Positions 7,389 to 16,156 of a stretch of 64,000 bases of DNA are shown here, one piece after another. Both the position numbers and the translations under genes were made by a program. Each line of letters starts with the position of its first letter. Position 1 is the stretch's first letter. This DNA is from AP-15 sp963790875 (GTDB taxonomy: Bacteria; Pseudomonadota; Alphaproteobacteria; ATCC43930; CGMCC-115725): contig CAWBQT010000006.1 of the NCBI GenBank assembly GCA_963790875.1, forward strand, positions 1 to 64,000, read 5' to 3'. Under the pieces are notes generated by a model. It ran no database searches. It saw only the letters and a program-made list of their open reading frames with translations, and was not told the origin of the DNA.

Positions 7389-8997
7389 CAGCCTGTCGGA
7401 CTGGATTTAACTATCGAGGGATGGAACGCGGCTTTGCATTGCGTCAACCGTCGTCGGGATGCTGACGGGTTGGAGACTTGGTCAAGGGTTCCGACCGATA
7501 TCTCGCTTTGGTTGAGATATACTCTTCTGATGCTCCTTTACCGGGCGGCGAGGGCGAAGATCCGCTTGATGTTCCAGGCCATGGTGACCAGGCTCCACTC
7601 GCCGCGGACTTTATCGAGCCCGCGCAGCAGGAATTGGCGAAAGCCCAGAACCGACTTGATTATGCCGAAGACTGGCTCCGGGGTGCACTTGCGCCGGCCG
7701 TAGAGCTTCTTGCCTTCGGGTGTCGCCAAGCGGTGCGCCATCGCTTCGAGCGGCGTCGGGTCCTGCGGTGCGGGCGGTGCCGGAGCAAAGCGCTCGGCCA
7801 AGGGTGGGTTATGTGGCGCACGGCCGAGCGCCAGCAGCGGCTCGATCCCTGCCGCGGTGCAGGCTGTCACATTGGCGGCGCTGCAATAGCCATTGTCGCC
7901 GAGCATCGTTTGCGCCCTGCCGAGATCCGCCGGCAAAGCCGCCAGCTTGCCCAGCATCGGCGCGAGTTGCTGCTTGTCGTTCGCGGCTTGTACGACATCG
8001 CTGGCGACCACCAACAGGCTGTCTGCCGTCACTACGGCTTGCGCGTTGTAGCATTGCTCGAACCCGCCGCCCGCCACCGGCATGATCCGCGAGTCCTCGT
8101 CGGTCAGATTGATCTGATCGGTGGGGCCGGGCCCCGCAGCCGGCGGCGCCGGCGGCCTGCCGCCAGGCTTCCTGCCGCTCGCCCTGGCCTTGGCCTCGCG
8201 CGCCGCGACTTTGGCCTCATACTCCGCCTGCTCACGGGCCAAGCGCTCGCTGGCACGCGCCTCGATTTTGCTGCGCGCCTCGGCCAGCTTCTGCAGTCGT
8301 ACTTCGCGTCGCTCCAACTCCTCGGGGATCGACATCCCCCCGGCCTTCGCCGGGGCAGGCTTAGGAAGATCCGCCGTATCGGCCGCCTCGGCCTTGGCCA
8401 TCAGCTCTCCCACCTCGGCCTTCAGCTGCGCCTCCAGCTTCCCAGCATGCTCATAAGAGAGCGCGCTATGCCGGCTCGCATTGGCGTGGATCTTGGTCCC
8501 GTCCAACGCCACCGTGCCCAGACCGAGAACCCCCATCTCGCGGGCCAACAACAACACCCTGACGAACAGCCCCTCGATCTCCGGCAAAAACCGCCGCCGG
8601 AACGTCGCGATCGTGTCGTGGTCCGGGTGGTCGTTTGCCGCGATGAAGCGAAACGCCACCAAATCGTACGTCGCCTGCTCCAGCTTTCGGCTCGAAAACA
8701 CCCCCGTCGCATAGCCGTAAACCAACAGCCCCAGCAGCATCGCTGGGTGGTACGACGCCGAGCCCGACCCGCGATAGCTGCCGCTCAGCTCGTGCAGATC
8801 CAGACCGTCAATCACTTCCACCACAAAGCGCGCCAAATGTCGTTGCGGCAGCCACTCGTCCACCGAGGGTGGCAACAGAAACCCCGTCTGCCGATCCACC
8901 TGGCGAAAATTGCTCATCCCCCACCCGCCCCTAGTACACATCCCCCACTCAAACCTACCACATTCTGGGTCGGCTTCCACCTAAGTCCGACAGGCTG
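7389..8997 (-). mobile_element. Complete IS1182-family insertion sequence
   Basis: A 1609-bp element with perfect 14-bp terminal inverted repeats (CAGCCTGTCGGACT / AGTCCGACAGGCTG). It is flanked by the 4-bp direct repeat CTAG at 7385-7388 and 8998-9001. It carries one full-length transposase gene, so it looks intact and recently active. It splits a small gene whose two halves are readable on either side. Confidence 0.95.
7538..8917 (-). CDS. IS1182-family transposase
   Basis: About 459 aa from ATG 8917. The N-terminal DUF772-type domain (FLLPPSVDEWLPQRHLARF, YHPAMLLGLLVYGYATG) is followed by the DDE core: LDGTKIHANASRH supplies the first Asp, then a long charged Ala/Glu/Arg helix (about residues 200-265), DQINLTDEDSRIM, MLGDNGYCSAANV, and a C-terminal FGIIKSVLGFRQFLLRG. 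The length and order fit the family. An in-frame extension to 8980 exists but is unlikely. Confidence 0.95.
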   Translation of the reverse strand: MSNFRQVDRQTGFLLPPSVDEWLPQRHLARFVVEVIDGLDLHELSGSYRGSGSASYHPAMLLGLLVYGYATGVFSSRKLEQATYDLVAFRFIAANDHPDHDTIATFRRRFLPEIEGLFVRVLLLAREMGVLGLGTVALDGTKIHANASRHSALSYEHAGKLEAQLKAEVGELMAKAEAADTADLPKPAPAKAGGMSIPEELERREVRLQKLAEARSKIEARASERLAREQAEYEAKVAAREAKARASGRKPGGRPPAPPAAGPGPTDQINLTDEDSRIMPVAGGGFEQCYNAQAVVTADSLLVVASDVVQAANDKQQLAPMLGKLAALPADLGRAQTMLGDNGYCSAANVTACTAAGIEPLLALGRAPHNPPLAERFAPAPPAPQDPTPLEAMAHRLATPEGKKLYGRRKCTPEPVFGIIKSVLGFRQFLLRGLDKVRGEWSLVTMAWNIKRIFALAAR

Positions 8998-9104
8998 CTA
9001 GCCGCGGCGACAGCGGTAGCGATCGCTATCGATCGTGTCGCGGAGAAGCCGGGTAAGCGCGGCCGTCTCGGCGTCGGTTAGGTCAAGGTTCATGATCCCG
9101 TGAT

Positions 9105-9293
9105 ATGGTGCTCCGCCGTCTCGCCTATGTGGCGCTCTACCGGGCAGACTACTTGTGGACGCTGGCTCGGTTGACCGTCCTCGATTGGCTTGCCGGGCCG
9201 CCGCCAGAGACCCCAACCGATAAAGCGATCCGGGAGCGGGGCGAGCGGCTGCGCACGGCGTTCCCTTGGCTCGACGAGCGCCGGCGGCGATGA
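9105..9293 (+). CDS. Small hypothetical protein
   Basis: A 62-aa protein with an N-terminal hydrophobic helix (LAYVALYRADYLWTLARLTV) and a charged C-terminus (DKAIRERGERLRTAFPWL). It is possibly membrane-associated; its function is unknown. It is divergent from the IS-broken gene, with only 12 bp between starts, and its stop overlaps the next ATG (ATGA), indicating a two-gene operon. Confidence 0.6.
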   Translation: MVLRRLAYVALYRADYLWTLARLTVLDWLAGPPPETPTDKAIRERGERLRTAFPWLDERRRR

Positions 9294-9466
9294 TTGCCGA
9301 ACTCGACATTTGGCGCGCGGCTAACCTGATTATTCGGAAGCACGGCGCCGACGCCGAGCTTGAAGCGGCGAAGCGCGCAGAGCTGATGGTCAACCGATCG
9401 CCTTGCGCGAGCGCGAAGGCTGCGACCACCTTCAAACGACGAGGCGCCCGCATCAAGCCGCGCTGA
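9290..9466 (+). CDS. DUF6961-like protein, truncated
   Basis: Start ATG 9290 overlaps the upstream stop. The first ~32 residues, MIAELDIWRAANLIIRKHGA then DAELEAAKRAELM, match the opening of the short DUF6961 family as I remember it. The usual continuation (a tryptophan-containing helix ending in IRRAI) is missing and the frame runs into unrelated basic sequence. The gene is thus probably truncated or frameshifted near 9395. The role of the family is unknown. Confidence 0.65.
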   Translation: MIAELDIWRAANLIIRKHGADAELEAAKRAELMVNRSPCASAKAATTFKRRGARIKPR

Positions 9467-9801
9467 GATGCGCATGGCCAGGTAGATCGCGGCCAGGAAG
9501 AAGGCCAGATCCGCACAAGAGAGCAAGGGCGAAGAAGTGTCCAAAGCGCTGACACTTCTTTTGAAGGTCTCGGAATTGATCGCCGCCGACTTTCGGAATG
9601 GCGCGAGGTGCGCGATGTGGGCGAACCAGCCGTCGAGGCCCGGAGGCGCCAGAAAAACGATCATTCGCCGCGCCTCACAGGGAATGATCCGGCCTCGCTC
9701 GGAGTCTCCCAGCCAGCCCTTTCCGAATGACGGAACAACGAGCGTAGCAGATCGGTTCACGGAATATGGGTCCGCGTTTCCGATGCGGCCGAGAGGGTGC
9801 A
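9467..9801. other. Stretch without a confident gene
   Basis: Overlapping frames exist on both strands. A minus-strand frame through 9470-9790 (with CADLAFFLAAIYLAMRISARL) could be part of a decayed membrane protein, but it has no clean start or stop near its protein-like part. Confidence 0.4.
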
Positions 9802-10017
9802 ATGATCGCCGCCTTCTTCTATTGGTCCGGCGTGGTCGCATGGATCGGCGTCATCGCGCTGGTGCCACTGGCTATCTATGTTGAGATTGAGTCGCGCCGG
9901 CCCGTACCGAAGTGGCCGAGATGGGGCACAGATGCGCGGCGACAATGGGCGGGAGTGCCGAACACGCCAACAGAACATGATGAGCCGGCTGGGCCGAGCG
10001 CTTCCAGCGCGGCCTAA
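9802..10017 (+). CDS. Small single-pass membrane protein
   Basis: A 71-aa protein with start ATG 9802 preceded by GAGAGGGTGCA. One TM segment near the N-terminus (FFYWSGVVAWIGVIALVPLA) is followed by a short polar, Pro-rich tail. It looks like a minor membrane peptide; I recognise no family. No partner is evident in the following 130 bp. Confidence 0.55.
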   Translation: MIAAFFYWSGVVAWIGVIALVPLAIYVEIESRRPVPKWPRWGTDARRQWAGVPNTPTEHDEPAGPSASSAA

Positions 10018-10151
10018 TCTAAGAGCGCGCGCTCAGCACTCCGCCGAAGCCGCATTGAGCCGACAGCGCGAAAATCGAAGGAGCGGCCAGCGTCGAAGGG
10101 GCGCGTTCACAATGCAAAAACAAAACGTTAGCTCTTATCCAACAGCCTGAT

Positions 10152-10559
10152 TCACGACGGCAAATTTACCTTTTGAAGCATGCCGCTTGGCATTACCCGA
10201 TACAAAAACGGTTTTCTCTGTTCAGAGACAATCGAGAGTATGCGGGGATATGATTTGAAGAAAAAATGTACCTTATCGAAGGTGCGCGAATTAGCGCCCG
10301 GCAAATAAAAACATCCTACGTTATGTTGTTTAATTGCATACGCTTCCACGGCAATAGAATGGAATTTTTGGTCGTGGCTAAACGCAACCCATCCTCTTCT
10401 GCCACAAATTTCTAACCACGCATCGTCAGGCATACTTTGCGGAAAATTGTTCTTTTTACTGTGGTGATACTCAACGGAAAATGGCGGGTTCATTATGGCA
10501 AGCGCCTCTGGAAGACGCTTACCGAAGTTTCTATCAAAGTAAAAGACTAATGAATCCAC
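10152..10559 (-). CDS. PIN-like toxin (VapC45-type)
   Basis: A 135-aa protein starting MDSLVFYFDRNFGKRLPEAL: the early Asp/Arg/Asn with a conserved Leu-Pro turn is typical of PIN-like nucleases of the VapC45 kind. Other acidic positions follow at PDDAWLEICG and VAFSHDQKFH. Such proteins act as RNase toxins, here paired with the upstream DUF433-type protein; the genes overlap by 13 bp. GC is lower than in flanking DNA, which points to separate acquisition. Assignment rests on motif layout and gene pairing. Confidence 0.75.
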   Translation of the reverse strand: MDSLVFYFDRNFGKRLPEALAIMNPPFSVEYHHSKKNNFPQSMPDDAWLEICGRRGWVAFSHDQKFHSIAVEAYAIKQHNVGCFYLPGANSRTFDKVHFFFKSYPRILSIVSEQRKPFLYRVMPSGMLQKVNLPS

Positions 10560-11197
10560 CGTTGAAGCTTGTCGTCTTCTACTCCCTCGAACGACAAAGC
10601 ATCAATGACCTCCTCTTTGCCGATACCGAAATCATCCGCTATTTCATCTGGTAATTCCCCAGCTGTCCAGCGACCTTTTATAGCCCAGGTCGGAATACCC
10701 TCTACCATTGGAGCGCCAAATGAATAACGCGGGTCAATAGCTACCCTCGAACGAAGACCCGCTACATGCCAACGGATTACGATTTCCTCCCGTTCATATT
10801 CAAACTCCTGTAATTCTCCGATGAAAGATTCCCACGCAAGCTGGCCTTGCTGGTCTGGTCTAAGCAAAATCTCGCGCCCGCGTTTAATTCCAACGATTTC
10901 TGCGTAATTCATAAATAGACGTCTACCATCCGTCTTGAAACGATATTCAGCGAAGGGAAACTCGCTCTTTAATGTGCTACCAACATATTCGCGGGCGTCA
11001 CGTATTCTCTTCAATGATACGCCTTGATGGCGCATTTTGGCGACTACCGCCATTTCGATCAACTGCATATATGACAGCGCCTCGCGCGGATCACGAGGCA
11101 CAAGAAGTGCGCCTGCTGCGCCTTTCTGCCAATAAATTACAGTCTGGGGCGAGACTTTTGCGTAGCGTGCCGCCTCACGAACTTGGTAATGAGGCAC
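10547..11197 (-). CDS. DUF433/MerR-like antitoxin
   Basis: From GTG 11197 the product opens VPHYQVREAARYAKVSPQTV, a MerR-like helix-turn-helix with YW-KGAAG in the wing; an in-frame extension to 11296 is possible. The C-terminal part has the DUF433 signature RYSFGAPMVEGIPTWAIKGR followed by a second HTH (ADDFGIGKEEVIDAL). Proteins of this design are antitoxins and autoregulators for PIN-like toxins, and the toxin gene overlaps its 3' end. No Shine-Dalgarno site decides the start. About 215 aa. Confidence 0.78.
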   Translation of the reverse strand: MPHYQVREAARYAKVSPQTVIYWQKGAAGALLVPRDPREALSYMQLIEMAVVAKMRHQGVSLKRIRDAREYVGSTLKSEFPFAEYRFKTDGRRLFMNYAEIVGIKRGREILLRPDQQGQLAWESFIGELQEFEYEREEIVIRWHVAGLRSRVAIDPRYSFGAPMVEGIPTWAIKGRWTAGELPDEIADDFGIGKEEVIDALSFEGVEDDKLQRWIH

Positions 11198-11523
11198 GTT
11201 AACACGTCGGCGCCAATCGTTGGGTTGACGTCGTCTCAAGATCCTCATTCTTCCGTCGCCGAGCTGCTGCCTCGTGCGCATTCGCCCTACGCGCACAGTT
11301 TAGCCTCTATCGGCGTCATTCTGGAACCCGAAATTGAACGCCAGCTGAACGGCTCGCGGTACTCCGCGAACGGCAGCGGCTCAGGCGGCTCCGGCTTCGC
11401 CTTCTTTGGGCAACGGCCACCCAATGGGGTCAACGCACAGTGTTTTTCAAAACAGGCCAAGGGGTTGCGCCACTTCGCTATGCTCATTGCTGCGGATAAC
11501 GAAGGGCGACTGGCCCCCACCGG

Positions 11524-12066
11524 CTAACAAGCCGGCGGCGGCGTAAAAAACGATCGCCATTCTGACCACGGGGCAGCGGGGCGACAGCCGGGTAGCGGTT
11601 CCCACCTGCCGGTCGCCGGGTTGATCCATCGCCATCGCCCATCAAAGAAGGTCGCGCAGTCACGGCTGGCATCGAGGAGGGCATCATGGTCGACCGGCTG
11701 ATTACCGTGATAACCCCAATCCTCCAGCTCTTCGGCAACGAAGCTGCGATACCCGGACGAAATCACGCCGGGGCGTGACGGCAAATAGATGTATTGGAAC
11801 CAGAATAGCCCGCCGATCGGGATGGCGCCGACGATCCCGAGCGTGATCCACCGGGTCAGCTTCTCTCGCCAGGTTGGCTTCGGAAGCGGGTATGCTTCTT
11901 CAAGCATCGCTCGCATCTCACGAAGCGCCTGTTCATCGCGCTCAGCCAGCGAGGGCTCGCGCGGACGTTCTTCCGATATTTTCCGTCGCACCCGGCAGAT
12001 TTCACGAAGCCTATCATCCGGGGCGCTGAACCATGCGCCGGCGCGCGGCAAGGCAGAGGCGTTCAT
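11524..12066 (-). CDS. Single-pass membrane protein, hypothetical
   Basis: Start ATG 12066 (MNASALPRAGAWFSAPDDRL). An acidic-basic helix (RVRRKISEERPREPSLAERD) is followed by one TM segment at about residue 90 (WITLGIVGAIPIGGLFWFQY) and a ~85-aa extracytoplasmic domain with GRWRWINPATGRWEPLPGCR. The WRW-NP-TG-WE pattern might be a carbohydrate- or wall-facing fold, but that is a guess. 180 aa. Bases 11198-11523 hold no confident gene. Confidence 0.6.
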   Translation of the reverse strand: MNASALPRAGAWFSAPDDRLREICRVRRKISEERPREPSLAERDEQALREMRAMLEEAYPLPKPTWREKLTRWITLGIVGAIPIGGLFWFQYIYLPSRPGVISSGYRSFVAEELEDWGYHGNQPVDHDALLDASRDCATFFDGRWRWINPATGRWEPLPGCRPAAPWSEWRSFFTPPPAC

Positions 12067-12271
12067 CGTCAGGGCAGCGGCGTCGCTCGAGGAGTGGCGC
12101 GGCCACCCGCTGCTGCGACAGCGCATCCGCGTCGCCGAGACCAAGCGCCGCGCGGCCGTCATCTCGTCGTGGATCGCCGGCGTGGGCGGCGCGATAAGAT
12201 CCGCCATTACTGGCTGCTACCGCCCTGTTCTCCCCCGCCCGCGCTCGGCAACCGGGGGCGATCGCCAGGCG

Positions 12272-12580
12272 TCACTGACTGCCGTCCCCGTCTTCGTGTT
12301 CGATCACCAGCGGCGGCGGCGCCTCTAGCTGTGAGAGGTCGATCCCCAACCTAGCCGCAGCCGCCCGAGCCCGCTCCATCAAATCCCCGTCCACGTGAAC
12401 AATGGTCAATTCGCTGCGATGCACCGGGGAAATCCCGCTCATCGCTGCGCCGGCAAGCGCCGCCTTCAACCCCTGCGGATGCTGCGGGTCGGTCCCGATC
12501 GCAATGATGGTCGCGAGAAATCCCGGCAGCGCCAGCCCCAAACGGCGCCGCCCTTCCTCAAGGATCGCCTCTGAGATCAT
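12272..12580 (-). CDS. Hypothetical protein
   Basis: A 102-aa protein, MISEAILEEGRRRLGLALPG, with a hydrophobic helix (FLATIIAIG), a Gly/Ala-rich middle and an acidic C-terminus (VIEHEDGDGSQ). Codon use looks genuine. It may be translationally coupled to an upstream minus-strand frame that is readable as DYLVTAGKLGDEKGFVEACR but lacks a start. Function unknown. Confidence 0.55.
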   Translation of the reverse strand: MISEAILEEGRRRLGLALPGFLATIIAIGTDPQHPQGLKAALAGAAMSGISPVHRSELTIVHVDGDLMERARAAAARLGIDLSQLEAPPPLVIEHEDGDGSQ

Positions 12581-12827
12581 CGGATTGTGTCTCAGACGGT
12601 GAGCGTTGGACCCGAATCCCGCTGTGCTCCCGGCCGCCCTGATCCCGGTAGCCGGCAGCCCGGCACGCTTCGACGAACCCCTTCTCGTCGCCGAGCTTCC
12701 CCGCGGTCACGAGGTAGTCGCAAACCGCTCGCTGCCTTGGATTGTTTTTGGGCGATCGGGCGTGCCCTGGTCCTCGCGTCGCGGTCGAGACTGGGCGTGG
12801 GCGTGCAATGCGGCAGGAATTAAATGA
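12581..12827. other. Possible minus-strand gene fragment
   Basis: A minus-strand frame across about 12560-12770 reads protein-like in part (CDYLVTAGKLGDEKGFVEAC, RAAGYRDQGG) and runs over the start of the next gene. No start codon or RBS is evident, so it is probably a truncated gene end. Confidence 0.35.
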
Positions 12828-13557
12828 TTAACTCAGGTAGCGCGCGGTGGGCGTTCTATTATCCCTCTTAGCCGCCGTTGACGGCGTTCCTGATCGCTGA
12901 TCGCTTTCCTGATTCCATACACCGCGCCGCCGACAGGTGATGAGCACCATGCCGGCCCCGCGCGGCTCCACCAGCACCTGGCGCTCGCGCCGGGCCATCG
13001 TCATCCGGCCGATGCCGGCGACGCCCGCCTCGGCCATCGCCGCACCGATCACGCGGAAGGCTTCGGCCGCGATCTCGCCGTCCGGGTGAACGTAGTAAGG
13101 CGCGTTGAAATAGACCGGGTCCACCTCGTCCCGGGCGACAAAGCTCGTAAGATCGATCGTATGGGAGCTTTCGAGATCGAGCGCCTTGAGCTCCTCCGGC
13201 GAGAGCGTCACGAACTGGCCGCGGTCGAACTCATAACCCTTGCCCACATCGTGGCGCTCGAGCAGCTCGCCCGTGTCGCGATCGATGCGATGCGGGCCGC
13301 CGGCCCGATCGCCTCGGATTCCTCGGCGCGTGCTGCCGGCGGTCGGCGCGGGGTTAAACCCTCCCGAGGCGCCGTTTGCGGAAAGGGACGGCCGGGCTCG
13401 ACCGCGCCCACGGAGCGCGATAGCGAACGCTCGTCATTGTCTTCTTCCTCCTCGAAGGTCGGGCTCGGCCTCGCGGCGCGCGCGCCGCCGGGACGAAATA
13501 GACCGGACAGGTGACGAGCGAGAGGCGGAGAAAGCCCTTCCATGTGGCTCGCGGCAT
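12828..13557 (-). pseudogene. ku: Ku (non-homologous end joining) pseudogene
   Basis: Start ATG 13557 gives PRATWKGFLRLSLVTCPVYF, the typical bacterial Ku opening. After that the frame is lost. From about 13265 another frame reads DRDTGELLERHDVGKGYEFD, RGQFVTLSPEELKALDLESS, DEVDPVYFNAPYYVHPDGEI and VEPRGAGMVL, all in Ku order, before running into unrelated sequence. Thus Ku has an internal scramble, a frameshift and no C-terminal third. No ligD is present. It cannot encode a functional end-binding protein. Confidence 0.85.
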
Positions 13558-13878
13558 CGTTCTGCTCCCGCGCATTGCATCGGCGCCATTGAGTCAACGC
13601 CGGGCAACCCCTTTTGCGCCCGCTGCTTGGCGCTTGGCTGGGACCCGCGGTGTCAAGGCCAGCGGCGTCCGGAGGCTGAGGGCTGCATCGAGGGCGGGCA
13701 GCTTCCTGACAGCCTGATCGAGCAGGATCGGGTGCGGCGGCCCATGGTCGGCTGGTCTGCGTGCCAAGCCGCCTCCGATTGCGCCTTGCTTTGTGGGGCC
13801 GCCGTTGTTCAAGAGGAGAGGAGCCCGATCTCGGCATGGGAAGGCTAAATCTGGAGTGATCCGATCCTTGGGCGGTCA

Positions 13879-13906
13879 CTTGAAAGTAGTGGCTCAGTCA
13901 CCATAT
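13879..13906 (+). promoter_or_regulatory. Candidate RpoH-type promoter of hsp20
   Basis: CTTGAA at 13879-13884 and CCATAT at 13901-13906 are separated by 16 bp, close to the alphaproteobacterial heat-shock sigma factor pattern (CTTGA- / C-TAT-T). They lie ~100 bp upstream of the hsp20 start, leaving room for the structured leader that follows. Confidence 0.55.
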
Positions 13907-13918
13907 CTGCTCTGCACG

Positions 13919-14004
13919 GCCCCCATCTGGGGGCAGTGCAGCAAAAGACTGGCACCGTCCTTGTGGAGGTGCCGAACCGATGTTGCTCATTGGAGAACAT
14001 GGTC
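13919..14004 (+). promoter_or_regulatory. ROSE-type RNA thermometer in hsp20 leader
   Basis: Three successive hairpins: GCCCCC/GGGGGC (13919-13934), GGCACC/GGTGCC (13951-13973) and a final one at 13980-14000. In the last, ATGTT pairs with AACAT and CTC pairs with the GAG of the Shine-Dalgarno, with a bulged G at 13985. A UUGCU segment pairing with the SD around a bulged G is the hallmark of ROSE elements, which block translation at low temperature and melt on heating. The spacing to ATG 14005 fits. Confidence 0.8.
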
Positions 14005-14478
14005 ATGAATGGTTTGGATTTCTCGCCGCTGTTCCGTTCGACGATCGGCTTCGATCGCATGCTTCGCCTGGTCGATGCGGCCACTCGCGTCGACAGCACT
14101 TCCCTCGGCTACCCGCCTTACGACATCGAGAAGACCGGTGACGATGCCTATCGGCTGACGATGGCCGTCGCGGGTTTCTCGCCAAGCGAGCTTGACGTTA
14201 CCGTCCAGCAGAACACGCTCGTCGTGTCGGGCAAGTCGCAGAAGGACGAGGAGCAGAAGAACGGCAACGGCTATCTGCACCGCGGCATCGCGCGGCGCGC
14301 CTTCGAGCGGCGCTTCAGCCTCGCCGATCATATGAAGGTGACCGGCTCGCATCTCGACAACGGCCTGCTCCATGTCGAGCTGGTGCACGAGGTGCCCGAG
14401 GCGTCCAAGCCGCGCACGATCGCGATCGGCACCGGTCCGGTGCCGCCGCAGGTGACGGAGCAAAAAGCGGCCGCCTAA
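14005..14478 (+). CDS. Small heat-shock protein Hsp20
   Basis: 157 aa from ATG 14005, chosen because GGAG at 13992-13995 is nine bases upstream and occluded by the ROSE hairpin. The N-terminal DFSPLFRSTIGFDRMLRLVD and YPPYDIEK is IbpA-like. The alpha-crystallin domain follows, with YRLTMAVAGFSPSELDVTV, LVVSGKS, RGIARRAFERRFSLADHMKV and the C-terminal HVELVHEVPEASKPRTIAI, whose I-x-I anchor is used for oligomer contacts. It holds unfolding proteins for DnaK/ClpB in the cytoplasm. It is followed by its own terminator, so it is monocistronic. Confidence 0.95.
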   Translation: MNGLDFSPLFRSTIGFDRMLRLVDAATRVDSTSLGYPPYDIEKTGDDAYRLTMAVAGFSPSELDVTVQQNTLVVSGKSQKDEEQKNGNGYLHRGIARRAFERRFSLADHMKVTGSHLDNGLLHVELVHEVPEASKPRTIAIGTGPVPPQVTEQKAAA

Positions 14479-14501
14479 CCGGCCGATAGAAGGCACTGTG
14501 C

Positions 14502-14532
14502 GAACGCCCCCATCCGGGGGCGTTCTGCTTTT
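14502..14532 (+). terminator. Terminator of hsp20
   Basis: GAACGCCCCC / GGGGGCGTTC around AT-C, followed by TGCTTTT, 24 bp past the hsp20 stop. The T-rich end overlaps the stop codon of the convergent minus-strand gene. Confidence 0.85.
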
Positions 14533-15647
14533 AGCGGCCCGGATTCTCGTCGACGGGGAGCGGTTCGGAGGCATCGCGCCGAAGCTCGGCGAGGCGCGCA
14601 CGAATTGCCGCAAAATCGTCGGCGGCGCGCGGCCGGATCGCAGCTTGCCGGCCCGGCCGCGGTGATGGAGAAGCGTCCGCGGCGGGCCGATCATCCCGTG
14701 CCGGCGCGCACGCAGAGCGGCTCTTTGTCTGCGTCGCGCTCGGCTGTCGCAGGCTCGGCTCCCGCAGCCCGAAGCCGCGGTCTCCGGCGCGGCAGCCGGT
14801 TGCCGTCTCGCGCATCGGGCTTCGGAGCGGCGCCGAAACCGGCCCGGCAGCTCGCCGGCCGGGGTTATTCCCCGCCGCGTTGCGCAGAAGAAGCGAGGTC
14901 TCGAGCAAGCGGTCGGCCGCAACGGCGATCGCATCCCGCAGCCTATCGGGATCGGTCTCCCCGTCGGCACTGGTCAGCGAATCAAGATATTCGAGCAGAG
15001 CGCGCCGCGCCGCCTCCAGCAGGTCGAAATCCAGGCTCGGCCGGCAACGGCCGGGCCGATACTGCTTCCCCTGCCGGTTTGTGCCGGAGCGGATCTGCCG
15101 CAAGAGCGACCGCTTCGCGATCCGCATCTTCCACGAGATGGGCGAGTTTCTCGGCCATTCTGCTGTAAAGCGCGGGTTCGGCGCCGTGCTCGACCGCCCA
15201 TTCCGCGGCCTCGATGGCGTCGACCGCCTTCGCCGCGGCTGCTTCCCCGGATTCGAGCTGAAGGATCGCCGCTTCGACCGCCAGCGCGGCGCAATAGCCG
15301 GTTGCCTCGGAGAAACCCTGAAGCGCGGCCGTAAACGCGGCGCCGCGGAGGGTGCGTACGGCATCGCCGGCGGCATCGGGGCAGAACAGCTTTGCGTGTC
15401 GAACGCGCCCAAGAATGGCGGCGCACGCGTCGATGGGGGCCTTGATGACCGGCTGGTCAAGATCGGGCAGGCCGCTTCCGGTCACCAGCCAGTAAAGAAA
15501 CCGCCACGGCACGTCCGTCAGGTCGTTGCCTCGGCTAAGCGCGGCGCGCACCCGGGCGCACCACGGCTCCCCTTTTTCGGGAGGCAGGCCCAGTAATAGC
15601 CGGTCCGCGATACGCGCCAATATGATCGGAATTGGCTGTGAAGCCAT
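14531..15647 (-). pseudogene. Hypothetical Ala/Leu-rich protein, frameshifted
   Basis: Start ATG 15647 gives MASQPIPIILARIADRLLLG, then PWRFLYWLVTGSGLPDLDQP and mostly helical Ala-rich sequence (YCAALAVEAAILQLESGEAA). Near 15050 the frame changes and coding continues as LDFDLLEAARRALLEYLDSL, then a disordered Arg/Pro region and the end DDFAAIRARLAELRRDASEP. Both parts look like one ~370-aa protein split by a one-base indel. I recognise no family. It is convergent with hsp20. Confidence 0.55.
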
Positions 15648-16156
15648 GTCCCGGACCCCCATGGAAGCGCAACGAATCAGTATCGCGCTCGCGGGGGCGC
15701 ATCCGGTATCCCTTGTTCGCCGAAGTCGAGCTGCAGAGGGGCGCTGAGGCAGCATAACTCCTCGGGACGGACGCGCGTAGGACGCGGCCCGAGCGCAGCG
15801 CGGGAGACGCCCGGGCCTTTCCGCACGACCACCGAAAATTCTTTCGCTGCCGGGCGTGACGTTACGATGCCCGCTTTCAGGATTGTCCATGCCCATCAAA
15901 GAAAGCATCCGGGCGATTCAAACGTGCCTTTTAGGCAATAGCCCTCACCCTGCATTGAAAAACAGAGGGATGGATCATCAGATCATTAGTCTGAGGATGC
16001 GAAAAGTCGGCAATTGGGGGTATTTTTGCTCAGCGCTCTTGATCCTATTCACGCCAGGGAACACGGACGCGTCTCTACGTCGGAGACTCTGCGTTATAAA
16101 AATCGGCGCGCATCGCACGTGGCCGATCGCCAGGTGCCAGATCATATAGAACGACC
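15648..16156. other. Intergenic stretch before the defence genes
   Basis: About 500 bp with no confident gene on either strand. It separates the Hsp20/hypothetical region from the AbiV-like gene and likely contains that gene's promoter; I see no clear operator. Confidence 0.5.

Larger units (their letters stand above)
7269..9092 (-). pseudogene. Small hypothetical gene broken by IS1182
   Basis: The start half (9092 down to 9001) reads MNLDLTDAETAALTRLLRDT and DSDRYR. The end half (7384 down to 7269) reads APLKAILAKIEPPVPRPELP and ends with a basic tail. Joining the halves at one CTAG restores a ~65-aa protein of a kind common in alphaproteobacteria. Read with a CCC instead of CC after GATCGCTA, the join becomes DRYPLSPRLAPLKAILAK, so there is also a one-base deletion next to the IS. 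The IS lies in the same orientation as the host gene. Confidence 0.8.

Noticed and set aside
7478..9001. 507-aa plus-strand frame
   Set aside because: It is the antisense of the IS1182 transposase, whose frame carries DDE motifs and conserved ends.
10972..11202. 76-aa plus-strand frame over the antitoxin
   Set aside because: Shadow of the antitoxin gene with no protein-like sequence.
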